This document shows positions 56,410 to 64,000 of a stretch of DNA of 64,000 nt, one piece after another. The stretch covers positions 1 to 64,000 of the forward strand of contig CACPNW010000002.1 of NCBI GenBank assembly GCA_902635455.1, in the 5' to 3' direction. Position 1 is the stretch's first letter. Each line of letters begins with the position of its first letter. The notes beneath the pieces were generated by a model. The model did no database searches and was not told the DNA's origin. It worked only from the letters and a program-made list of their open reading frames with translations. Position numbers and translations under genes: made by a program. This DNA comes from an uncultured Alphaproteobacteria bacterium (GTDB lineage: Bacteria > Pseudomonadota > Alphaproteobacteria > HIMB59 > GCA-002718135).

Positions 56410-56730
56410 ATGACAACATATTCCACTACTGATGAAAATTTTGAAAAAGACATATCGGAACCTAATTTTCTAGTTCTGGTTGATTTCTGGGCAGAATGGT
56501 GTGGTCCATGCAAACAAGTTGGACCAATTCTTGAAGAAATAGCAAATGAATACGAAACTAAGATTAAAATTTTAAAAATTAATATAGATGAAAATCCTCA
56601 AACTCCACAAAAATATGGCGTAAGAGGAATACCTACACTTATGCTATTCAAGAATGGTAATTTAGCTGATTCAAAAGTAGGTAGTTTACCCAAGTCTGCG
56701 CTAGAAGCTTGGTTAACAACTAATTTATAA
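56410..56730 (+). CDS. trxA: Thioredoxin
   Basis: General dithiol reductant of 106 residues with active site WCGPC near residues 31-35, cis-Pro in RGIPTLMLF and the typical strand VLVDFWAEWCGPCKQVGP. It converges with folC, overlapping by 6 bases. As a cytosolic donor it can serve NrdAB alongside the glutaredoxin. Confidence 0.97.
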   Translation: MTTYSTTDENFEKDISEPNFLVLVDFWAEWCGPCKQVGPILEEIANEYETKIKILKINIDENPQTPQKYGVRGIPTLMLFKNGNLADSKVGSLPKSALEAWLTTNL

Positions 56731-57984
56731 GTATTTTTTTCTTAATTTTCCAACTAAATATAAAGATCCAGTAATTAAAATATACTTTGTTTTTGTTTTT
56801 GAAATAAATTTTTTTGCTTCTATTATACTTGTTTTTTTCTGACAACTAATAAATAGTTTTTTACAATTCTTTTCTATTTCGGATGGAGTGAAAGAATTTT
56901 TTTCATTAGGAATTTTGATTGCAATAATTTTTTCAACACTGTCTTTAATTGTTTTTAAGAAATCAAACATTTTTTTATTATTCAGCATACCAAACAATAC
57001 TATAGGTTTAATTTTTTTTTGCTTCAAAAAAATATTTAGTTTTTCTGATCCACTTATATTATGTGAGCCATCAAAAATTATTATTTTGTTTTTATAGTTT
57101 ATCATTTCTAATCTACCAGGCCATTTAGTTTTATATATACTTGCATTAAATAGATTGCATTTTATTTTAAATCCTAAACTTTTAATTATCATTGCACCAG
57201 CTAATGCAGAAGTTGCGTTTTCTAATTGATGATCACCCAACAACTGTGGTTTTTTAATTAAATAATTTTTATTGTTAAATTTGAATATAAATTTGGATTT
57301 ACTTTTGTTTTTAAAGTTATAATCTTTATCATAGTAATATACGTTTTTTTTATTTTTTAGGTTTAATTTTATTATTGTTTCGACATCACTGCTTTGTTTA
57401 GATATTAATATTTTTTTGCTGTATTTTGTTATCCCAAGTTTTTCTTTTGTAATTTTTTTAATAGTTTTGCCCAAGAATTCTTCATGATCCATACTAATAT
57501 TAGTTATGATGCTTAATAATTTATTTGGTATAATATTTGTTGCATCTAATCTTCCTCCTAATCCTGTTTCAAGAATTAAAAAATCTGCCTTTTTCTTTGC
57601 AAATAAAACAAAAGCTGCTGCAGTTGTAATTTCAAAAAATGTTATTGGATTACCATTGTTAATTTTCTTAACATATTTTAAAGTATCATATAATTTTTTT
57701 GAACTTATTTCACAGTTGTTAATAATAATTCTTTCATTAAATTTATTTAAATGAGGAGAAATATATGCATGGCAAGAATATCCATTTAGAGTTAATATAT
57801 TTCTAAGATAACTTAGTGTTGATCCTTTTCCATTAGTTCCAGCTATATGAACTGTCTTAGGAAGGTTGTAATGAGGATTTTCAAGTTTTTTTAATAGAAC
57901 CTCCAATCTTTTTAATGACAAGTCTATATACTTTGGGTGCAAATTCATTAATTGAATTAACAACCTGTCTATTTTTGAGTTCAC
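56725..57984 (-). CDS. folC: Folylpolyglutamate/dihydrofolate synthase FolC
   Basis: Mur-ligase-family enzyme that adds glutamate to dihydropteroate and folates. The P-loop is AGTNGKGSTLSYL near residue 48, with SPHLNKFNERI, the ETGLGGRLDATN motif and DGSHNISG following. Length 419 is typical. It lies downstream of accD with a 4-base gap in the trpF-trpB-trpA-accD-folC run. Confidence 0.94.
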   Translation of the reverse strand: MNSKIDRLLIQLMNLHPKYIDLSLKRLEVLLKKLENPHYNLPKTVHIAGTNGKGSTLSYLRNILTLNGYSCHAYISPHLNKFNERIIINNCEISSKKLYDTLKYVKKINNGNPITFFEITTAAAFVLFAKKKADFLILETGLGGRLDATNIIPNKLLSIITNISMDHEEFLGKTIKKITKEKLGITKYSKKILISKQSSDVETIIKLNLKNKKNVYYYDKDYNFKNKSKSKFIFKFNNKNYLIKKPQLLGDHQLENATSALAGAMIIKSLGFKIKCNLFNASIYKTKWPGRLEMINYKNKIIIFDGSHNISGSEKLNIFLKQKKIKPIVLFGMLNNKKMFDFLKTIKDSVEKIIAIKIPNEKNSFTPSEIEKNCKKLFISCQKKTSIIEAKKFISKTKTKYILITGSLYLVGKLRKKYL

Positions 57985-57988
57985 TCTA

Positions 57989-58831
57989 TCAATTTATATG
58001 ATTTAAAATATTTACAAGTATATTTTTTAGATCTTTTCTATGACAAACTATATCTACCATACCGTGATCTTTTAGATATTCTGCTTTTTGAAAATCAATT
58101 GGTAATTCTTCTCTTATTGTATCTTGTATCACTCTTTTGCCTGCAAATCCAATTGTTGATCCTTGCTCTGCTATTGTAATATCTCCTAACATAGCAAATG
58201 AAGCAGTTACACCACCAGTTGTTGGCTCTGTTAACACCACAATATAAGGAATTTTATTTTGATTTAATAATTCTACTGCAGCTACTGTTCTTGGCATTTG
58301 CATCAAACTAATTATACCTTCTTGCATTCTGGCACCACCAGAAGAGGTTATGATTATCATAGGTAATTTTTTTTGAACTGCGATCTTAGCTCCTTTTACT
58401 ATTCCAGCTCCAACAGATCTTCCCATTGAGCCTCCCATAAATTCAAAATTCATTATAGCACAGAGCACATTAATCCCTCCAAGATCACCCTCTAGTAATA
58501 ATAAAGCATCCTTACGATTTGTTTTTTTTCTATATTCTTTAAGTCTATCTTTATACTTCTTCTTATCGCTAAAACTTAAGGGATCATCAGATATATTTTC
58601 TAGTTCTACCTCATTTATATTTTTATTTCCAAATAAATTTTTAATTCTATCATCTACAGACATTCTAAAATGATAATTACATGACAAACATACATATATA
58701 TTTTCTTTTAGATCTTTATGATGAATCATATTTGCGCATTTCGGGCAGTTTTGCCAAAGATTATCAGGAACCTCTTTTCTTTTAACTAGAGCAGATAATC
58801 TAGGTTTTACAAAATTAGTAAGCCAATTCAT
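57989..58831 (-). CDS. accD: Acetyl-CoA carboxylase carboxyltransferase subunit beta
   Basis: Transfers CO2 from biotin to acetyl-CoA, first step of fatty acid synthesis. The N-terminal zinc ribbon is intact (CPKCANM and CLSCNYHF). The carboxyltransferase core shows GGSMGRSVGAG, SGGARMQEG and GGVTASFAMLGDI. Length 280 is normal. Its start overlaps the trpA stop by one base. accA, accB and accC are outside the window. Confidence 0.97.
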   Translation of the reverse strand: MNWLTNFVKPRLSALVKRKEVPDNLWQNCPKCANMIHHKDLKENIYVCLSCNYHFRMSVDDRIKNLFGNKNINEVELENISDDPLSFSDKKKYKDRLKEYRKKTNRKDALLLLEGDLGGINVLCAIMNFEFMGGSMGRSVGAGIVKGAKIAVQKKLPMIIITSSGGARMQEGIISLMQMPRTVAAVELLNQNKIPYIVVLTEPTTGGVTASFAMLGDITIAEQGSTIGFAGKRVIQDTIREELPIDFQKAEYLKDHGMVDIVCHRKDLKNILVNILNHIN

Positions 58832-59622
58832 TACACAGAACCTTTTTTTAATTCTTTAGTAAAATTAAAAATTTTATTTAACATAATAGATTTATTTTTA
58901 TAATTTTCTTCAATAATTTTTACTATACTTGAACCCACAACAGCTCCATCAGCTATTTGACAAATTTCTTTTACATCATTAGCATCTTTAATTCCAAACC
59001 CAGCTATAACCGGTAAATTAGTGTGATTTTTAATTATTTTTATTGAGTTTTTCAACTCCTCTAAGTTAGCAGAATGTTGTCCAGTAATTCCTGTTATTGT
59101 GACGTAGTATAAAAAACCACTTGCATTATTTAAGATTGTTTTAAGCCTATCCTCATTTGTTGTAGGTGTAATAAGCCGAATAAGATCAATATTATTTTTT
59201 TTTAATAACTCGTTTAATTCAGTATCTTCTTCAGGTTGGAGGTCAACAATAATTAGTCCATCAATTTGATTGTTTTTGCACTTGTTAACAAAACTATTAA
59301 TACCATAACTATGAATTACATTATAATAACCCATTAAAATTATAGGTATGTCTGGTTTTTTGTTTCTTAAATAATTCGCTATATTAAATATATCATCAAG
59401 GGTTATTCCGTTATTTATAGCTCTACTGCTAGATAATTGTATTGTTGGTCCATCAGCCATAGGATCTGAGAAAGGCATACCTATTTCAACTATATCTATA
59501 TTATTATCAGCTATTATTTCTAATATTTTTTTGCTTGTTTCTAGATCTGGATCTCCGCCTGTTGTAAAAGTTACAAGTTTTTTACTTTGTCTTTCAAAAA
59601 TTTTTTTAAAACGTAAAGACAT
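58831..59622 (-). CDS. trpA: Tryptophan synthase alpha subunit
   Basis: Cleaves indole-3-glycerol phosphate to indole. TIM barrel with catalytic Glu in VEIGMPFSDPMADGP and Asp in GLIIVDLQPEE, and the phosphate loop VIAGFGIKDAN. Length 263 is typical. It overlaps trpB by one base, matching their obligate complex. Confidence 0.96.
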   Translation of the reverse strand: MSLRFKKIFERQSKKLVTFTTGGDPDLETSKKILEIIADNNIDIVEIGMPFSDPMADGPTIQLSSSRAINNGITLDDIFNIANYLRNKKPDIPIILMGYYNVIHSYGINSFVNKCKNNQIDGLIIVDLQPEEDTELNELLKKNNIDLIRLITPTTNEDRLKTILNNASGFLYYVTITGITGQHSANLEELKNSIKIIKNHTNLPVIAGFGIKDANDVKEICQIADGAVVGSSIVKIIEENYKNKSIMLNKIFNFTKELKKGSV

Positions 59623-60833
59623 TATAAGTTGATATTTAGTTTTTCAGCTACTGTAAAAATATCTTTATCTCCTCTTCCACACATATTCATTACAATAATA
59701 TTATTTTTATTATAGTTTTTAGCTATTTTTCTTAATACAGCTAAAGCATGTGAAGGCTCAAGAGCTGGGATTATACCTTCTAGTTTGCAACAATATTTAA
59801 AAGCATCTAAAGCTTCATCATCTGTTGCTGACATATACTTAACTCTTTTTTCTTCAAATAAATAAGAATGTTCAGGTCCAATACCAGGATAGTCTAAACC
59901 TGCAGAAATAGAGTGAGCCTCTTCAATTTGACCACTTTTAGATTGTAGTAAATAAGTTTTATTTCCATGAAGAACTCCTGGTTTGCCCCCACTTAAACTT
60001 GCAGCATGTTTATTTGTATCTAAACCTAAACCAGCAGCCTCAACTGCAATCATTTCAACATTTTTATCATCTAGAAACTCATGAAACAAACCTAAAGCAT
60101 TAGATCCTCCTCCTATACAAGCTAATAAGACATCAGGCTCACGATTTTCTATCTTAGATAGTTGATCTCTCACTTCTTTTCCTATTATAGACTGAAAATC
60201 TCTTACCATAGATGGGTAAGGGTGAGGGCCAGCAGCTGTTCCAATTATATAAAAAGTATCTTTTACATTTGTAACCCAATCTCTTAAAGCTTCATTCATA
60301 GCATCCTTTAAAGATTTAGAGCCATTAGAAACGCTACGAATTTCAGCTCCCAACAATTTCATTCTAAAAACATTTGGAGATTGCCTTTTAATATCTTTTT
60401 CTCCCATATAAATAATACAATCCAATCCAAATAATGCACAAACAGTTGCAGTAGCTACACCATGCTGTCCGGCCCCTGTTTCAGCAATAATTCTTTTTTT
60501 ACCCATTTTTTTTGCTAAGAGAATTTGTCCCATGCAATTATTTATTTTATGAGCTCCTGTGTGATTAAGTTCATCTCTTTTAAAATATATTTTAGGGCCA
60601 CCTAGATCATTTGTTATTCTTTTAGCAAAAAATAAAGGACTTGGCCTCCCAACATATGTTTCAAGATAATAATTTAATTCTTTTTTAAAATTATCATCAT
60701 ATTTAATTTTATTATATTCTTTATCCACTTCTAAAATTAAAGGCATTAAAGTTTCAGAAACATATCTACCCCCAAAATCTCCAAAATATCCTTTTTCATC
60801 AGGTAAGTGCTTATAGCTATTTTTATTTTGCAT
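59622..60833 (-). CDS. trpB: Tryptophan synthase beta subunit
   Basis: PLP enzyme joining indole and serine. The Schiff-base Lys is in [16 protein letters not shown], and the phosphate-binding Gly-rich loop [10 protein letters not shown] and the terminal SGRGD-type motif (NMCGRGDKD) are present. Length 403 is typical. It overlaps trpF by 11 bases. Confidence 0.97.
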   Translation of the reverse strand: MQNKNSYKHLPDEKGYFGDFGGRYVSETLMPLILEVDKEYNKIKYDDNFKKELNYYLETYVGRPSPLFFAKRITNDLGGPKIYFKRDELNHTGAHKINNCMGQILLAKKMGKKRIIAETGAGQHGVATATVCALFGLDCIIYMGEKDIKRQSPNVFRMKLLGAEIRSVSNGSKSLKDAMNEALRDWVTNVKDTFYIIGTAAGPHPYPSMVRDFQSIIGKEVRDQLSKIENREPDVLLACIGGGSNALGLFHEFLDDKNVEMIAVEAAGLGLDTNKHAASLSGGKPGVLHGNKTYLLQSKSGQIEEAHSISAGLDYPGIGPEHSYLFEEKRVKYMSATDDEALDAFKYCCKLEGIIPALEPSHALAVLRKIAKNYNKNNIIVMNMCGRGDKDIFTVAEKLNINL

Positions 60834-61455
60834 TATATTTTTTAAATAAATTGTTAATCATTTCATTATTTTTAATTCCAGGTGCATCTTCTACACCTGA
60901 AGATAAGTCAATTCCATCAGGATTTGTAAAATTTTTAATTTTATTAATATTAGAAGCATTAATTCCCCCAGACAAAAACCATGGTTTTTCAATCTTTTTT
61001 TCAGATAAAAGGGACCAATTAAATTTTTTAGCATTTCCACCAGGCTGATCACCTTCTTCAGGTTTATAATCAAATAAAAACAAATCATTAGATTTGTAAT
61101 TATTTAAAATATTAAAATCCTGATTATTCTTTATTGATATCGCTTTTATTATAGTTACTTTTGTAGTTTTTTTTACTTCATTAATATAATCATTATTTTC
61201 TGAGCCATGAAGCTGAATATACTTTAATTCTAGTTTATCTATAAACGATTTAACCTTATCAATTTTTTCATTAACAAACACGCCCACCGGTTTGATTTTT
61301 TTACTTTTACTAAATTCTATAAGTTTAAATGCTTGGCTTAAATCAATATATCTAGAACTTTTATTATAAAAAATTAATCCAAAATAATCGGCGCCATTAT
61401 TATCACAACATAAAATAGTATTTGTATCTTTCAATCCACAAATTTTAATTAACAC
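60823..61455 (-). CDS. trpF: Phosphoribosylanthranilate isomerase
   Basis: Third-step enzyme of tryptophan synthesis. The N-terminal catalytic Cys is in KICGLKD; the Asp side has FLFDYKPE, and the phosphate loops FLSGGIN and DLSSGVE are intact. Length 210 is typical. Placed between pyrF and trpB in a single reverse-strand run. trpE, trpD and trpC are not in the window. Confidence 0.95.
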   Translation of the reverse strand: MLIKICGLKDTNTILCCDNNGADYFGLIFYNKSSRYIDLSQAFKLIEFSKSKKIKPVGVFVNEKIDKVKSFIDKLELKYIQLHGSENNDYINEVKKTTKVTIIKAISIKNNQDFNILNNYKSNDLFLFDYKPEEGDQPGGNAKKFNWSLLSEKKIEKPWFLSGGINASNINKIKNFTNPDGIDLSSGVEDAPGIKNNEMINNLFKKYNAK

Positions 61456-61456
61456 T

Positions 61457-62143
61457 TTAGATAATAGACTTATTTAATTGTTTAATAGTTTTAAGAGGAT
61501 TCTTAGATTTTGTTATTGGCCTACCAATTACTAAGTAATCTGCTCCTAACCTAATTGCTTCTTTGGCACCTATAGTTCTTTTTTGATCATCATTTTTTTT
61601 AGTATAATTATCCGGCCTAATTCCAGGCACTACAATTATCAGCTTTTTACCCCCAATTTTTCTAGCTGTTTTAATCTCTAAAGGACTACAAACTATTCCA
61701 TCTAATTTATTTTTATAAGCATTTTTTACAAATTTAGTTACTAATTTTTCAATATTAGCCTCATTATAATATTTTTTTGTTTGTAGTGAGTTTAAGCTTG
61801 TTAATATTGAAACCCCAAGTATTTTAAGCTTTCTGTTTTTTTTTGAATGTGTTGATTTTTGCATTTCATCACCTCCAGAAATATGTATTGTTGTAAATTT
61901 AGGAGATAATTTTTCAATTGCTTTAATTCCTTTTTCAACTGTATTAGGGATATCATGCAATTTTAGATCAAGAAAAATATTTGGACAAATCTTTTTAATT
62001 TCAAAATATCCATTAATTCCAAAATTTAAAAAAAATTCATAACCAATTTTAAAAGCATATACTTCACTTCGTAATTCTGAAACTAGGGATTTAATTTTTT
62101 TTAAATTGTTGCTATCTAAAGCAACAATTATTTTATTACTCAT
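61457..62143 (-). CDS. pyrF: Orotidine-5'-phosphate decarboxylase
   Basis: Final step of UMP synthesis. The signature FLDLKLHDIPNTVEKGI carries the D-x-K-x-x-D active-site residues, and the phosphate motif VVPGIRPD is present. Length 228 matches the bacterial form. It starts 8 bases within ihfB's end and is followed by trpF after one base. Confidence 0.96.
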   Translation of the reverse strand: MSNKIIVALDSNNLKKIKSLVSELRSEVYAFKIGYEFFLNFGINGYFEIKKICPNIFLDLKLHDIPNTVEKGIKAIEKLSPKFTTIHISGGDEMQKSTHSKKNRKLKILGVSILTSLNSLQTKKYYNEANIEKLVTKFVKNAYKNKLDGIVCSPLEIKTARKIGGKKLIIVVPGIRPDNYTKKNDDQKRTIGAKEAIRLGADYLVIGRPITKSKNPLKTIKQLNKSII

Positions 62144-62429
62144 TACTTATCTGGTTATTAATTAGATTGTGTAAAATTTTTCCAATTTTGAAATGAATTT
62201 TAAAAGTTTCCTTTTTTAAAATCTTTTCATTTGTTTTGGGGTTTCTGACTAGCTTAGATTTATTCACCTTTTTTTTAAATGTACCAAAACCTCTAATTTC
62301 TATGTTGTTATCTTCGTTTAAGCTTTTTGTAATTTTTTTAAAAAAAAGGTTAGTAATTAATTCAATATCATTTTGACTAAGGTTTTTGTGTTTTTTTTGA
62401 ATATTTGAAATCAGTTCTGATTTTAACAT
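62136..62429 (-). CDS. ihfB: Integration host factor beta subunit / HU-family protein
   Basis: DNA-bending nucleoid protein of 97 residues. It shows the HU/IHF fold: N-terminal helices, IEIRGFGTFKKKV and the DNA-intercalating beta-arm RNPKTNEKI. Placement directly after rpsA is the conserved ihfB position and favours IHF-beta over HU. Its ATG shares a base with the rpsA stop (TGATG). A SET methyltransferase in the window could in principle target such Lys-rich proteins. Confidence 0.9.
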   Translation of the reverse strand: MLKSELISNIQKKHKNLSQNDIELITNLFFKKITKSLNEDNNIEIRGFGTFKKKVNKSKLVRNPKTNEKILKKETFKIHFKIGKILHNLINNQISNE

Positions 62430-64000
62430 CAGTTGTCTTTATTTTTATCTAAAACTGAACCTAAAATATCGCCTAATGAAGCTCCAGAGTCGCTTGAACC
62501 ATATTTATTTAAAGCTTCTTTTTCATCTTTAATCTCTAGATCTTTAATAGATAAATTAATTGATCTTGTTTTTGAATCTATTGAAACAACCATAGAATCT
62601 ATGTTTTCATCAATTGCATATCTATCAATTTTTTGCTCAGTTTTTTCTTTTGAAAGGTTTGATTTTTTTATAAATCCATTTAAATTTTCTTCTAATTTTA
62701 TAGTCAAACCTTTATCATCTATGTTTATAATTTTACCACTTACCTTTGATTTAATTGGATGCTTTTCTAAATATTCTTGAACTGGATCCTTGTTTAATTG
62801 CTTAATTCCAAGACTGATCCTTTCTTTTTCAATGTTAATATCTAAAATTTTAACAGTTAGCTTATCTCCTTTTTTATAATCTTGTAGCATTTTTGTGCAC
62901 TCTGATTCATCCCAGCTTAGATCTGAAATATGAACCATGCCATCAATTTCATCATGAACTTTTACAAAGATTCCGAAATCTACAACATTTACTATCTCTG
63001 TTTCAAATGAGTCATTAATTGCAAAACTATTTGTTAGTTTAGACCAAGGATTGTCTTTCAATTGTTTTAAACTACAAATTAGTTTTCTTTTTTCATCATC
63101 AATTTCCAAAATTTTAACTTCAATCTCATCATTATTATCAATAATTTTTGAAGGATGAGGAGGTTTTTTTAGCCAAGTTAGTTCCCCTAAAGTAATAACA
63201 GCATCAAATTGATTTTCTATTATCAAGTTAACATTTTGATCTCCAACTGATACTACTTTTGCCTTTTGAATTTCATTTATTTTAACAAAATCATTTATTT
63301 TATCCCATGGGTCATCTGTTAATTGTTTTATTCCTAAACTTAATCTTTCTTGCTCTTGGTCAAATTTCAAAATTTTAACTTTAATTTTTTGTCCTAATTC
63401 TAATATTTCATTTGGTGAGCTAATTTTTGTCCAAGATATATCAGTAACATGAACAAGACCATCCAAACCACCTAGGTCTATAAATGCTCCATAATCTGTA
63501 ATGTTTTTTACCTTTCCTTCAATTATTGATCCTTCTTTTATATTACTTAAGAGTTCTTTTTTCTGAACTTCAAATTCTGCATCAGATATAGCTTTTCTTG
63601 AAACAACTATATTACCTCTAAACTTATCCATTTTTAAAATCATTAGCTCTAAAGGTTTATTTAGGAGTTCTTTTGTATCTTTAGTTATTTGTCGGGTATC
63701 AATTTGACTACCAGGCAAAAAGGCCGTAACTCCATTTAAATCTACACTTAATCCACCTTTAACCTTATTAAACGGTATTCCTTTTACAACATTATTTTTG
63801 GAAAAAGCGTCTTGTAAATGATTCCAAGAATTTTGTTTTACAGCTTTTTCTCTTGATAATATTGTTTCACCATTCACACTATCAACATTTTCAACATATA
63901 CTTCTAGTTTGTCCCCAATATTTATTTCTAGTTCTTTACCAGGCCTAGAAAATTCAGAGGTAGGAACCCTGCCTTCACTTTTTAAACCAACATCAATAAT
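62429..64000 (-). CDS. rpsA: 30S ribosomal protein S1 (5' end outside window)
   Basis: mRNA-binding ribosomal protein built of S1 repeats. The reading frame continues without a stop through the track's start at 63877 to the window edge (VYVENVDSVNGETILSREKA is continuous), so the listed ATG-like start is an internal GTG and the gene is truncated here. 523 residues are visible, covering most of repeat 1 to repeat 6, with repeat markers such as GAFIDLGGLDGLVHVTDISW and GIFVKVHDEIDGMVHISDLSW. Roughly 40-50 N-terminal residues should be missing. Confidence 0.96.
   Translation of the reverse strand: MIDVGLKSEGRVPTSEFSRPGKELEINIGDKLEVYVENVDSVNGETILSREKAVKQNSWNHLQDAFSKNNVVKGIPFNKVKGGLSVDLNGVTAFLPGSQIDTRQITKDTKELLNKPLELMILKMDKFRGNIVVSRKAISDAEFEVQKKELLSNIKEGSIIEGKVKNITDYGAFIDLGGLDGLVHVTDISWTKISSPNEILELGQKIKVKILKFDQEQERLSLGIKQLTDDPWDKINDFVKINEIQKAKVVSVGDQNVNLIIENQFDAVITLGELTWLKKPPHPSKIIDNNDEIEVKILEIDDEKRKLICSLKQLKDNPWSKLTNSFAINDSFETEIVNVVDFGIFVKVHDEIDGMVHISDLSWDESECTKMLQDYKKGDKLTVKILDINIEKERISLGIKQLNKDPVQEYLEKHPIKSKVSGKIINIDDKGLTIKLEENLNGFIKKSNLSKEKTEQKIDRYAIDENIDSMVVSIDSKTRSINLSIKDLEIKDEKEALNKYGSSDSGASLGDILGSVLDKNKDN

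Noticed and set aside
62429-63877. rpsA starting at 63877 as in the ORF track
   Set aside because: The frame continues upstream to the window edge with S1-repeat sequence, so that start is an internal GTG.

Overview
The window is very AT-rich, gene-dense chromosomal DNA. Gene families and gene order point to a genome-streamlined marine alphaproteobacterium (SAR11/Pelagibacterales-like or HIMB59-like; this placement is inference). Signs of this are the RegB/RegA and ChvI/ChvG two-component pairs, the dnaA-dnaN-recF-gyrB run behind mutM/rpsT, the miaB-phoH-ybeY-corC-lnt-trmB-nusA-infB-rbfA-truB-rpsO-pnp superoperon, intergenic gaps of a few bases, many overlapping stop/start codons and frequent TTG starts. 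I saw no tRNA, rRNA, CRISPR array, insertion sequence, prophage or integrase. All calls come from reading the sequence and the ORF track; no homology search was run.

Layout. 1-4114 is a phosphate-related region: a PiT transporter (cut by the window edge) with its DUF47/PhoU-like partner behind a 7-4-7 Pho-box-like direct repeat, a small membrane protein, a SET-domain lysine methyltransferase, an orphan PstS-like periplasmic protein with an altered binding loop, and a second divergent PiT-like permease. 4255-24581 is a long forward block: murJ, trpS, an Nfu-type Fe-S scaffold, an inserted bax/polysaccharide deacetylase pair, then tsaB-rimI-miaB-phoH-ybeY-corC-lnt-trmB, a clear terminator/attenuator, nusA-infB-rbfA-truB-rpsO-pnp and a glycerophosphodiesterase. 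24584-29769 is a reverse block with fabI/fabB/fabA, a MoeB/ThiF-type enzyme, coaBC and ubiE. 29776-38937 runs forward: mutM, rpsT, dnaA, dnaN, recF, gyrB, regB, regA.

38943-42193 holds envelope genes (a GT2 glycosyltransferase with a duplicated membrane motif, an O-antigen-ligase-like protein and an orphan ABC ATPase). Then come polA, an unlisted 40-codon basic ORF resembling the ArfA core, and glutaredoxin-nrdB-nrdA in reverse, with NrdR-box-like sites at the promoter. 49414-56730 is forward: chvI, chvG, ahcY, metK, tsaE, amgK-like, murU-like, trxA. 56725-64000 is reverse: folC, accD, trpA, trpB, trpF, pyrF, ihfB and rpsA (5' end outside the window).

Functionally the window is mostly housekeeping: translation and its maturation, replication, dNTP synthesis with its thiol donor, fatty acid synthesis (fabABI, accD), the SAM cycle, tryptophan and pyrimidine synthesis, and cell-wall export and recycling. 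A recurring theme is conserved alphaproteobacterial neighbourhoods with single genes missing (rimP, ylxR, fur, ubiB, dut, hprK/PTS, addAB). The main oddities are the phosphate/SET neighbourhood, a MutM that has lost most of its zinc-finger cysteines, a terminator directly before nusA, a GT2 protein with a repeated GKGxG membrane unit, and the small ArfA-like ORF.
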